Source of the DNA: DASPKX01 sp035627835
Lineage (GTDB): Bacteria > Verrucomicrobiota > Verrucomicrobiia > Limisphaerales > SXQI01
Length of the DNA: 7,887 nucleotides
Reading direction: 5' to 3'
Assembly: GCA_035627835.1 (NCBI GenBank)
Contig: DASPKX010000059.1
Span: 1-7,887 of the forward strand
In this document: in pieces, positions 1 to 5,676 of the stretch
Numbering within the stretch: position 1 is the first letter of the stretch
How the letters are laid out: each line of letters begins with the position of its first letter
Position numbers and translations under genes: made by a program
The notes under the pieces: model-generated
Database searches by the model: none
What the model saw: only the letters and a program-made list of their open reading frames with translations
Told to the model about the DNA's origin: nothing

Positions 1-890
1 AGCCGCAGCGTGGCGATCTTGCGGTTGGAGAACTGCTTGAGGTCCTTGGCAAACTTGCCGTTCGCCGCTTCGGTGGCGAACACCTCGGTGGCGACGATGG
101 CCACGCCGCAGCCGGTGGTGTCGTGCAGTTCGCGGATAAACTCCAACCCTTCAGGAATGCGCGATGCCTGGTGTGCGGTGCCAACGAAGAACTGGTGAGC
201 CTCATCGACGATGAGCAACATGTGCTCATCAAAGGCGTCCAGAATCCGGCGCATCATGTTCGTGGTGTTTGGCCCGAAGCCAATGCCGGAAGCTTTGGCG
301 AGCGACTCCGCGAACCGGCGCATGCGACCGTAAGCAGGGACGCGGACGTACTTCGTCTGCCCGTGATTGTGGGTGCGTTGATACTGGAGAGAAGCGCTGG
401 TCTTGCCGATGTGGCTGGAGCCGATGATCCACACTAAGCGATTGTGCGTGAGCGCTGAATCAAAGACCTTGAACATCTTCCGCGCGGTGGCCGTTTCGAT
501 GAACTCAATGCGGGTGATGGCGCTGCGCTGCTCCTCGATCCGGCGGAACGATTCAACCGCTTTGATGAAGTTATCCAGACGTGCTTCGTGCAGGCCGTTG
601 AAGATGCGGTAAATGGTGTTCGAATCGTAGGTGCGGTTCTCCCCGCGCTTCAGCTTTGAGGCGATGTCGGTGTAGGAAAGGTTGTGGCTGCGGATGTAGC
701 CATAGAGCCAGCGGATGGCGTTGCGCTGATCTTCGGGGAGGTCAGCGGTCACACGCTGGAGGACATCCCCAGGAACAGAGAAGCGCTGGGACGCGCGTGC
801 CTCCGGCCCGATGACTGGGCTTGAGGGTAGGAGCGCATCTGAGCCATTGGGCTCAGCGACGTCAGAGGATTGCGTTAATGTCGTGCTCAT
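1..890 (-). CDS. MuB/TniB-like AAA+ ATPase, target-DNA activator of transposition (3' end outside window)
   Basis: The frame stays open from the ATG at 890 to the window edge, giving 296 residues with no stop. The protein opens with a disordered tail. A helix-turn-helix-like segment follows at about 71-100 (YTDIASKLK through NTIYRIFNG), as in the N-terminal DNA-binding part of MuB. Next come a Walker A loop GSSHIGKTS at 157-165, a Walker B strand LLIVDEAHQ at 225-233, and a sensor-I-like strand VAIVATE at 263-269. In this family the ATPase binds target DNA, stimulates the transposase and confers target immunity. The start overlaps the transposase 3' end by 29 nt in another frame and has no clear Shine-Dalgarno, so translation is probably coupled to the transposase. 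The family call is strong. The choice of MuB over TniB or IstB rests on context and on the N-terminal HTH. Confidence 0.9.
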   Translation of the reverse strand, partial: MSTTLTQSSDVAEPNGSDALLPSSPVIGPEARASQRFSVPGDVLQRVTADLPEDQRNAIRWLYGYIRSHNLSYTDIASKLKRGENRTYDSNTIYRIFNGLHEARLDNFIKAVESFRRIEEQRSAITRIEFIETATARKMFKVFDSALTHNRLVWIIGSSHIGKTSASLQYQRTHNHGQTKYVRVPAYGRMRRFAESLAKASGIGFGPNTTNMMRRILDAFDEHMLLIVDEAHQFFVGTAHQASRIPEGLEFIRELHDTTGCGVAIVATEVFATEAANGKFAKDLKQFSNRKIATLR

Positions 891-3006
891 CAAACAAGGG
901 TTTTTGAGGGGTGTTCGTTTTCGAATCGTTGCGGAAAAGGTTCTCGTAATCTTCGGGCTGGATTCCGGCCGTATCGATCTGCTGGCGCTCCTTCGGCGTG
1001 ATAGTGGTGGACTTGGTGAGAGCGGCGTTGTGCCGGTGCATCTCCGCTTTGCGCTCGGCCTTGTCCATGTGCCGGAGCCCGAGTTCAGCCAGGCGCGTAG
1101 CTTCCTCTTTTCGAGCGGCGCCAAGCTCACGCTGCACCGAGGCGAGATCATCGCGCGAGGGGGCATCCTGGCGGCGCAGTACGCCTTCCACGCGGCCTTG
1201 CGCATCCGTAAGCACCAGAAGGTCCGGGCGGAAAGGATTCAGGAACGTGAGGAACTTCTGGCCGTTGGCGTGCGGATAAGCGGGGAAGCGCATCGGCTCA
1301 GAATCGATCTCGGCGTCCTCAACGGTGATGTAACCACCGCGCACCATACGTTCCTCTCCGAACTCCAGTCCGAGCAGAACCGGGAGCAGATCCGGCGCAA
1401 GGCGCGTCAGGTTCTGGCGACCACCATTCCAGACCTCCATGGGAGAAAGCTTGCGCGACCGCGTGAGATCAGGCGTGAGTGCGAGAGCATCGCGGAGAGC
1501 CATTTGCAGAGCCGGTGCAAGGGCTTTGAACTCCTGCTGCGCTTGCCATGGCTGTGTGGGCGTCATGCGCCAATCCGTGGTAACCAACCCCGCCCGCTCC
1601 CATCCTTGCAGCTCGTGGTCGGTGCGGTCGTTTATGGCCTGGTAGAGATCGAGGCAAAACGCCTGGAACTGTGGCCACGCGAGGACCGGGAACTGGATCT
1701 GCTCCCGGCGATCCTGGGGGAGCCGCTCGTAGAGCTTCAGGAGTTGGTTGTTGTAACGCTCCAGACCGTGCGCTTCATCGGGAGCGTGGTCGCGGTCTTT
1801 GCCGGTGGCGCCCGGCAGCATGGCCATGCGATTGCGCACCAGGTTAAAGAACGATTCCAAGTGCGCCTTGAAGCGCGGGTTGCCTTTGGCGCGGGATTCG
1901 AACAGCCCAGCGAAAGCAGGCGCGGTGTTGATGCCGCTGCGCTCCACACGAACGCGTCCGCCTGTGGCCTCAGCGATGCGCGCTTCGAAATCCTCGCGAA
2001 TGGCAGCGGTGCCATGCTCAACGATCAGCGTGGTCCCCTTCTCATCGTCACGATAGCCGTGGGATGTGAGGACATTGACCACGAACCAAAGCATGTCGCG
2101 CTCCTTCAACTTCTGCTTGGCGCCATCCTCACCAATGAGTGTTGGCTTGAGGGCGTAGGCAAAGCAGCAGGCGGAAAAGAGATCGAGAGCATTGAGGCCG
2201 AGCGGGCGCATGGCCTTGCGCTGGTTGCCGAGCCAATTGACCCGGACGTCATATTCCTGATCGTCGAACAAGTAGTACTGCCCAACGCAGAGATGCTCGC
2301 GCGAGGTGAAGACGCGGCGGCGATGATCGGACGCAGCGGCGCGGCCCTGACGAGCGGCGGTCAGTGCGAAGTCTGAGCCTGCCACCTGGCGGAACAGGTT
2401 TTTGTCTGACCACCCGCGCGGGTGGGAGCCGGAAGGGCCGGGCTCCGGCCAGACTTCGTAACCGGGAATGGCTTTGTAATAGTTGCCCTTGGAATCGCGC
2501 TTAGTGCGCCAGATCTTGAGCAGCTCGGCATATGCGCCGGCATTGGTGCGCTGGTCGTCTTCGCAGAGCTTCTTCCAGAACTGAACGAAGGCTTCAGGCA
2601 AACCGGTCGGCTCATCCGTGTTCCACCATTGCGGCCCTGCCTTGGCTTTGTTCACCAGGACCGTCCAGTCCCCGCCCGAGTTGATGAACTCGTAATACTT
2701 GTTGTTGAGCGAGATGGCGCTGAACCCGCGGCGATTCCGAAAACTCGCGGAGAGCGCGGCGCATTCAGCGGTCTTGTTCTTAGCGGTGTGGATGCGCTTG
2801 CAGCAGATCAGGAGCAAGCGGACCTCCTCGCGAACCTCATCACTGAGGGTCTTCCAACGGGAGCTGGCGATGGCTTCCTTGGGCAGAACGAAATTAACCG
2901 TGCGGCATGGGGATGCCGCAGCGGTATCCAGGAGCAATGAGCTGGGCGAAGAACTGTCCACGCTAACCGCGTTGCTGTTGGCCGTCATTGTCGCTGGGGA
3001 AATCAT
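862..3006 (-). CDS. Mu-like DDE (rve-fold) transposase, MuA-type
   Basis: This 714-residue protein is slightly longer than MuA (663). The N-terminal 230 residues resemble the DNA-binding region of Mu-type transposases, with the segment GFSAISLNNKYYEF near 94-107 and GDW at 112-114. The RNase H-like core starts at about 240. A first acidic residue sits in YLFDDQ (D248 or D249), the second-position strand reads TLIVEHGTA (E330), and the last acid is E384 in the helix KGNPRFKAHLES. This follows the rve pattern D...DxG...KG...E, except that the middle Asp is Glu. A beta-barrel-like region follows (about 520-610), then a charged coiled-coil-like tail (612-665), where MuA contacts MuB. ATG 3006 lies 19 nt after the preceding stop and lacks an obvious ribosome site. 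ATG at 2988 is an alternative start. Family membership is confident; catalytic competence is not proven. Confidence 0.92.
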   Translation of the reverse strand: MISPATMTANSNAVSVDSSSPSSLLLDTAAASPCRTVNFVLPKEAIASSRWKTLSDEVREEVRLLLICCKRIHTAKNKTAECAALSASFRNRRGFSAISLNNKYYEFINSGGDWTVLVNKAKAGPQWWNTDEPTGLPEAFVQFWKKLCEDDQRTNAGAYAELLKIWRTKRDSKGNYYKAIPGYEVWPEPGPSGSHPRGWSDKNLFRQVAGSDFALTAARQGRAAASDHRRRVFTSREHLCVGQYYLFDDQEYDVRVNWLGNQRKAMRPLGLNALDLFSACCFAYALKPTLIGEDGAKQKLKERDMLWFVVNVLTSHGYRDDEKGTTLIVEHGTAAIREDFEARIAEATGGRVRVERSGINTAPAFAGLFESRAKGNPRFKAHLESFFNLVRNRMAMLPGATGKDRDHAPDEAHGLERYNNQLLKLYERLPQDRREQIQFPVLAWPQFQAFCLDLYQAINDRTDHELQGWERAGLVTTDWRMTPTQPWQAQQEFKALAPALQMALRDALALTPDLTRSRKLSPMEVWNGGRQNLTRLAPDLLPVLLGLEFGEERMVRGGYITVEDAEIDSEPMRFPAYPHANGQKFLTFLNPFRPDLLVLTDAQGRVEGVLRRQDAPSRDDLASVQRELGAARKEEATRLAELGLRHMDKAERKAEMHRHNAALTKSTTITPKERQQIDTAGIQPEDYENLFRNDSKTNTPQKPLFDEHDINAIL

Positions 3007-3025
3007 GGGGTGTGGTTGCGAGGGG

Positions 3026-3718
3026 TTACTTCCGGGCCTTCTTCTTCGGGCTCTCCTTGCTGGCCTTGAGCAGCGCGCGGATCTGTTGGCTGAACTCCAC
3101 CACGATCTGGTGTGTCGCTTTGAGTTCGGCGCGGTCGAGATCCAGCAGTTGCTCGTCGCTCACGAGTTCCATGCGTTCGGTGATCTGGTTGATCAGGTCG
3201 CGGGATTGCTCGCGGCGGGCTTCCAGCTCCTCTTCGGGTGAGAGAGGCTTCGGCGGGTGGTATTGCTTTTCCTTCGGCTGGCGGATGACGCCGAGGTCGC
3301 GATAAAGCTCGGTGAGGGTCTTGCCGTCTGCGGCTTCGTGAGCGGCTTCCAGGATCGCTTTACGGTCCCTCTCGTTGAGAGAGCCATCCGTAAGCAGGAG
3401 GGTTTCAGTGGCGAAATCCGCCACTGTGGCGGATTTGGAAGCCAGAGCCGAAGAGAACGCCATGTAGCGCTGTGCAGTGCGCTCGGGGAGATCGGCAAGG
3501 TTAGTTTCGCGCCACTTTGTGAACTCACCATGGTTCAGGGCAGCTTTGACCCGCTGAAGTTCAAAGCCAGCCAGGAAGGCATACCCAACATGGTCTTGGG
3601 CAGCGCGGAGGCAAGCGTTGTGGCAATGAAGGACGTGCTCTCGCGACTGCTTCAGATCCGTGGAGGCGGTGATCTCCAGGGATGCAGCGCGTGATTTAAT
3701 GACTGCTGTTTTGGACAT
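3026..3718 (-). CDS. DUF3102-like phage early protein
   Basis: The protein has 230 residues if started at ATG 3718. An in-frame TTG at 3760 would add 14 basic residues and lengthen the overlap with the upstream gene from 23 to 65 nt. Residues about 45-90 contain the sequence GFELQRVKAALNHGEFTKW followed by LPERTAQRYM, which I recognise as the core of DUF3102-type proteins. These are small helical proteins common in phages and mobile elements, with no established biochemical role. A proline-rich linker (about 150-160) and an acidic/basic coiled-coil-like C-terminus (160-225) end in a Lys-rich tail. Residues 95-102 (KSATVADF) are encoded by a 23-nt palindrome that also occurs in intergenic DNA at 5677. 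It sits immediately upstream of the transposase in the early operon. A DNA-binding or accessory role in transposition is a guess from position only. Confidence 0.75.
   Translation of the reverse strand: MSKTAVIKSRAASLEITASTDLKQSREHVLHCHNACLRAAQDHVGYAFLAGFELQRVKAALNHGEFTKWRETNLADLPERTAQRYMAFSSALASKSATVADFATETLLLTDGSLNERDRKAILEAAHEAADGKTLTELYRDLGVIRQPKEKQYHPPKPLSPEEELEARREQSRDLINQITERMELVSDEQLLDLDRAELKATHQIVVEFSQQIRALLKASKESPKKKARK
3414..3436. repeat. 23-nt perfect palindrome inside a coding region (copy 1)
   Basis: The 11-nt arm AAATCCGCCAC and its exact reverse complement GTGGCGGATTT flank one central base (T on the plus strand). The second copy at 5677-5699 differs only at that central base. 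The identity extends a little further: CG before and G after the palindrome on the plus strand. Here the palindrome plus one base supplies exactly eight codons (KSATVADF) of the DUF3102-like gene, in frame. Confidence 0.9.
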
Positions 3719-3947
3719 GGGTAGTGACTTCGATTGCTGTTTCGGTTTCCGCTTTGCCAAAGAGTTGCTCAGCCATGGCCCAGGCGCGTTCCAGATAAGC
3801 GGATGCCTGGTTCGCGTGGATCTGCGCTTGCGGTTGGTCGTTGATCGTGAGAGCGGAGCGCATCGCCTTCACGGACAGAGCGGCGCCGCTCAGCTCGGAA
3901 AAGAGCAGGCGCTTGCGCATGGCTGCGGCTAAAAGTTCGGGGTTCAT
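3696..3947 (-). CDS. Small unrecognised early protein (83 aa)
   Basis: I do not recognise this protein. It is predicted to be almost entirely helical and Ala-rich, with two helical stretches (about 3-35 and 43-66, the latter containing YLERAWAMAEQLFGKA) and a short polar tail. It has no Cys and no membrane segment. The start ATG at 3947 overlaps the stop of the preceding gene as ATGA. A GGAAGGA ribosome site lies about 11 nt upstream within a 19-bp sequence duplicated at the previous gene junction. The 3' end overlaps the start of the DUF3102-like gene. The tight coupling and the ribosome site support a real gene. Confidence 0.6.
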   Translation of the reverse strand: MNPELLAAAMRKRLLFSELSGAALSVKAMRSALTINDQPQAQIHANQASAYLERAWAMAEQLFGKAETETAIEVTTHVQNSSH

Positions 3948-3962
3948 TCGAGGGTGTTCCTT
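3944..3962. repeat. 19-bp direct repeat at a gene junction (copy 1)
   Basis: TCATTCGAGGGTGTTCCTT (plus strand) is identical to 4216-4234. On the coding (minus) strand each copy carries, in order, the ribosome site AAGGAA, the codons for Asn-Thr-Leu-Glu and the stop of one gene, and the ATGA start of the next. Confidence 0.9.
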
Positions 3963-4219
3963 CCTGGGGCATCGGCATCCACCTTCGCCGAGGCTGCGGC
4001 GGACAAGGATTGCGCAGGTGGGAGGGATGGATGGAGTTGGTCAGCGATGAGCAACGAGACGTGCGAGAGAGTTCGGAGCAAACTCGCTGCGCTCAAGGGA
4101 CAAGCATACCGTTGGCAAATCGTGACGGCATCCAGAAGCTTTTGAAGCTGCTCGATGCTTGGAGCGGATTGGAGCGGCGCGTCTGTCGGGCCTACCAAAG
4201 ACTCGGTCGTTGTGCTCAT
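3944..4219 (-). CDS. Small unrecognised early protein (91 aa)
   Basis: I do not recognise this protein. A Ser/Thr-rich N-terminus (MSTTTESL) precedes helical stretches at about 22-35 (IEQLQKLLDAVTIC) and 42-62 (LSAASLLRTLSHVSLLIADQ). An Ala/Ser-rich tail ends in NTLE, the same four residues that end the preceding gene, because both 3' ends lie in the duplicated 19-bp junction. ATG 4219 overlaps the previous stop as ATGA. The sequence AAAGGAA about 11 nt upstream is a good ribosome site. Gene spacing and signals support expression; function is unknown. Confidence 0.6.
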   Translation of the reverse strand: MSTTTESLVGPTDAPLQSAPSIEQLQKLLDAVTICQRYACPLSAASLLRTLSHVSLLIADQLHPSLPPAQSLSAAASAKVDADAPGRNTLE

Positions 4220-4234
4220 TCGAGGGTGTTCCTT
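4216..4234. repeat. 19-bp direct repeat at a gene junction (copy 2)
   Basis: This copy is identical to 3944-3962. It again joins a C-terminus ...NTLE-stop to an ATGA start and contains the ribosome site. The next plus-strand bases differ after one further T, so the duplication is limited to the junction itself. Confidence 0.9.
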
Positions 4235-4752
4235 TGTTTGAGACGGGCGGTGACGAAAGCGGCAGCGGCAGCCGTGCTGATGCGGTAATGATTCCGCGCT
4301 GGGGTGGCTGAGTCGGAAATGGAAATGCGCCCGGTCAGGGGACCGGGCCTACCACAGATCAGCGGGAGGAGGTCGCGGACGTGGCGGACGGTGCAGCGCA
4401 AGTGAGTGGCGACTTCATCGAGGCGGAGCAATTGCTTGCCGGTCTTAAAGCACCAATCGGGACCGTAATCCTTGAGGGTGGGCGCTGGTTTGTCCTCGGC
4501 CTTGTGGATGACACTCAAACGAGTGACGCGGACGTGGTCGCGCTTCGGATTTTCTGAATCGCTGATGCTGAGGACGTGAAGGACGCCGCTGTCAGAGAGA
4601 TCGCGCACCTGGTCTGGTGAGCAAGCCAGGCACCGCGCGGCCTCAGCAACAAAGACGAGCGGCTTGGCGTGCGGGAAATAGCCGTCCATCTCCAGTTGGT
4701 CATTGCCAGACTGGCTCTTGCGCTTAGGAAGAGATGGAAGGCGGGCGATCAC
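4216..4752 (-). CDS. DNA-binding protein with two tandem MerR/excisionase-like HTH units
   Basis: The 178-residue protein has a visible internal duplication. Unit 1 (about 32-83) starts VFVAEAARCLACSPDQVRDL and unit 2 (about 108-166) starts LLRLDEVATHLRCTVRHVRDL. Both then carry the shared core SISDS..P.R.H.R followed by a hydrophobic strand. The pattern (helix with EVA/EAA, Cys, helix VRDL, a loop, then R(V/I) before a strand) fits the winged-HTH fold of MerR-like and excisionase-like proteins. That fold suggests binding to paired or repeated DNA sites; regulation of the early operon or a role at the phage ends is inference. The start codon is GTG, overlapping the upstream RHH gene's stop as GTGA. 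An 11-residue basic N-terminus precedes the first unit. Confidence 0.65.
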   Translation of the reverse strand: MIARLPSLPKRKSQSGNDQLEMDGYFPHAKPLVFVAEAARCLACSPDQVRDLSDSGVLHVLSISDSENPKRDHVRVTRLSVIHKAEDKPAPTLKDYGPDWCFKTGKQLLRLDEVATHLRCTVRHVRDLLPLICGRPGPLTGRISISDSATPARNHYRISTAAAAAFVTARLKQRNTLE

Positions 4753-4937
4753 TTCACTGCCTCCTCCGCAATGAATCGCAACCGCCCGGCTTCTAAATCA
4801 GGCAGCCCGTGAGCGATAGCGAGCCTCAGAGCATCGCTTTTGGAAATTCCTGCAGCCCGAGCGACTTTGACTAAACGCTTGTTCACCGTCTCCGGGAGCC
4901 GGACTGGAAGAACATCGCCAAAGCGTTTTTGCTTCAT
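4749..4937 (-). CDS. Ribbon-helix-helix regulator, first gene of the early operon
   Basis: The protein has 62 residues. A basic N-terminus is followed by the beta strand DVLPVRLP (8-15), helix A (TVNKRLVKVARAAG, 17-30) and helix B after the turn (SKSDALRLAIAHGL, 32-45). This is the CopG/Arc/MetJ ribbon-helix-helix layout, which binds DNA as a dimer through the strand. A short acidic tail follows. It resembles the divergent RHH protein at 5016: both have LPVRL, K-V-A and (S/T)KS-A...RL at matching positions. ATG 4937 lies only about 3-4 nt after the predicted transcription start, and no Shine-Dalgarno is present. Position matches ner of Mu (first early gene, opposite the repressor), so autoregulation or repression of the divergent gene is likely but inferred. 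Confidence 0.75.
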   Translation of the reverse strand: MKQKRFGDVLPVRLPETVNKRLVKVARAAGISKSDALRLAIAHGLPDLEAGRLRFIAEEAVK

Positions 4938-4940
4938 GTG

Positions 4941-4976
4941 TGCATTTGTGTATCATTGCTACACAACTCACGTCAA
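4941..4976 (-). promoter_or_regulatory. Early-operon promoter (leftward), nearly leaderless
   Basis: On the minus strand a -35-like TTGACG (4976-4971) is separated by 18 nt from a -10-like TACACA (4952-4947). Initiation about seven bases on would fall near 4940, just before ATG 4937. The -35 is good and the -10 is weak, as expected for a promoter that shares bases with an operator. Predicted from sequence only. Confidence 0.45.
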
Positions 4977-5014
4977 GAGCTTGTTTTGAAGAAAATGCAC
5001 TGCTATACAAATGC
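4942..5014. promoter_or_regulatory. Probable operator region: imperfect 18-bp inverted repeat plus TTGTGTA/TACACAA sites
   Basis: The arm at 4942-4959 (GCATTTGTGTATCATTGC) and the reverse complement of 4997-5014 (GCATTTGTATAGCAGTGC) match at 15 of 18 positions. A second, exact inverted repeat, TTGTGTA (4946-4952) and TACACAA (4960-4966), sits within the left part. A third related site, TATACAA, is at 5004-5010. The repeated core covers the -10 region of both divergent promoters. These short inverted sites suit ribbon-helix-helix dimers, and both flanking genes encode RHH proteins. Confidence 0.6.
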
Positions 5015-5015
5015 C
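4981..5015 (+). promoter_or_regulatory. Rightward promoter of the divergent RHH gene, leaderless
   Basis: A -35-like TTGTTT (4981-4986), 17 nt and a -10-like TATACA (5004-5009, preceded by TGC) predict initiation at about 5016, which is the A of the chosen start codon. No ribosome site precedes that ATG. The -35 is weak. Predicted from sequence only. Confidence 0.4.
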
Positions 5016-5447
5016 ATGCCTTTGGGCGCACAGCTCCCCGTTCGACTTGAGCCAGATGTTGAGCAGCGACTTGAAAAAGTCGCTGAGAAGCTTGGCACAA
5101 CAAAGTCGGCATTGATTCGCCTCCTTGCCAAAACCTTCGTGGAGCAAGCTGTGTCGGATGACGGATCTGTCCATTTGCCGCCCGACTGGAGAGAACTGCT
5201 CCCCAGCAGAGACACCCGGTCAAGGATATCCGAGCCCACTAGCCAGGACACCTTCAGACCTGGCCATGTGAACACGGGGCCTACAATCAGCGGTGTGCCA
5301 CCAGAAATTGCCGCAGACGCTTTGCGGCATGCCCCCGTCGCACAGCGCCTGGCTCGGGAGCGAGGATCGAAGCCTTCACGTAAAGCTGCTTCGCCCAGCG
5401 ATAATAAAGACGAGCCAAGGCACGGCACTGCTCCGAAGAGTAGGTGA
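5016..5447 (+). CDS. Divergent ribbon-helix-helix repressor-like protein
   Basis: The 143-residue protein has an N-terminal RHH domain at about 5-40: strand AQLPVRLEP, helix DVEQRLEKVAEKLG, turn, helix TKSALIRLLAKTFV. This is followed by about 95 polar, probably disordered residues rich in Pro, Ser, Arg and Lys, with a possible helix near PEIAADALRHAPVAQRLARE. ATG 5016 was chosen because the RHH strand begins at once and because the predicted transcription start coincides with it. ATG 4995 and 4929 in the same frame lie inside or upstream of the promoter. Position and orientation correspond to the c repressor of Mu, facing away from the early operon. The C-terminal half overlaps, in antisense, a plausible small gene at 5287-5529, so the true 3' extent is less certain. 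Confidence 0.65.
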   Translation: MPLGAQLPVRLEPDVEQRLEKVAEKLGTTKSALIRLLAKTFVEQAVSDDGSVHLPPDWRELLPSRDTRSRISEPTSQDTFRPGHVNTGPTISGVPPEIAADALRHAPVAQRLARERGSKPSRKAASPSDNKDEPRHGTAPKSR

Positions 5448-5529
5448 CCGTCATCATTTCAAGTTCGGGTTCAAGACGAACGCGAACACGTGGGGAGGAA
5501 CCGATGTGTTGCATATCGTGTGCAATCAT
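5287..5529 (-). CDS. Possible small antisense gene (80 aa), unrecognised
   Basis: The frame is open from ATG 5529 to a stop at 5289-5287 and extends upstream to a GTG at 5547 inside a hairpin. ATGs at 5514, 5457 or 5454 are shorter start options. The central part, TYSSEQCRALARLYYRWAKQ, followed by LYVKASIL, forms a convincing amphipathic Trp/Tyr-rich helix with a basic tail, unlike typical shadow frames. It resembles a type of short hypothetical protein that I associate with Verrucomicrobiota, though I cannot name a family. It overlaps 160 nt of the divergent RHH gene in antisense, and no ribosome site is clear. It may be a genuine convergent gene or a fortuitous frame. Confidence 0.35.
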   Translation of the reverse strand: MIAHDMQHIGSSPRVRVRLEPELEMMTVTYSSEQCRALARLYYRWAKQLYVKASILAPEPGAVRRGHAAKRLRQFLVAHR

Positions 5530-5530
5530 C

Positions 5531-5567
5531 GGGGAGGGGTCCGACACAGGATGTCGGACCCCTCCCC
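5531..5567. repeat. Perfect 16-bp-arm inverted repeat, REP-like hairpin
   Basis: GGGGAGGGGTCCGACA, a five-base loop CAGGA and the exact complement TGTCGGACCCCTCCCC form a very stable GC-rich hairpin. No T-tract follows on either strand, so it does not look like an ordinary intrinsic terminator, although it lies downstream of the RHH gene. Its perfection and length suggest a REP/MITE-like dispersed element or a strong structured RNA end. Confidence 0.85.
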
Positions 5568-5676
5568 TGTGAATAAGTTCCTTTGCGGTGGGTGTAAGTC
5601 TTTGGAATGTAAAGCGGTAAGCGTGGGAATAACCGTTTCTTAGCGGAAATAACAGGACACTGCCCGCTGAAACACG

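Noticed and set aside
811..2376. Long plus-strand open frame (521 codons) opposite the transposase
   Set aside because: It is antisense to a clear MuA-like transposase and the ATPase start. The translation has no recognisable domain, and long antisense frames are expected in GC-rich genes.
2422..3241. Plus-strand frames opposite the transposase N-terminus and DUF3102 gene
   Set aside because: These are shadows of supported minus-strand genes and lack their own ribosome sites or motifs.
3719..3760. TTG at 3760 as start of the DUF3102-like protein
   Set aside because: It is a rare start with no ribosome site and a longer overlap with the previous gene. ATG 3718 is preferred, though the longer form cannot be excluded.
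4929..5015. Longer forms of the rightward RHH protein (ATG 4929 or 4995)
   Set aside because: They would translate through the operator and the predicted -10. The extra residues (for example MLHVCICVSLLHNS) are unlike an RHH N-terminus.
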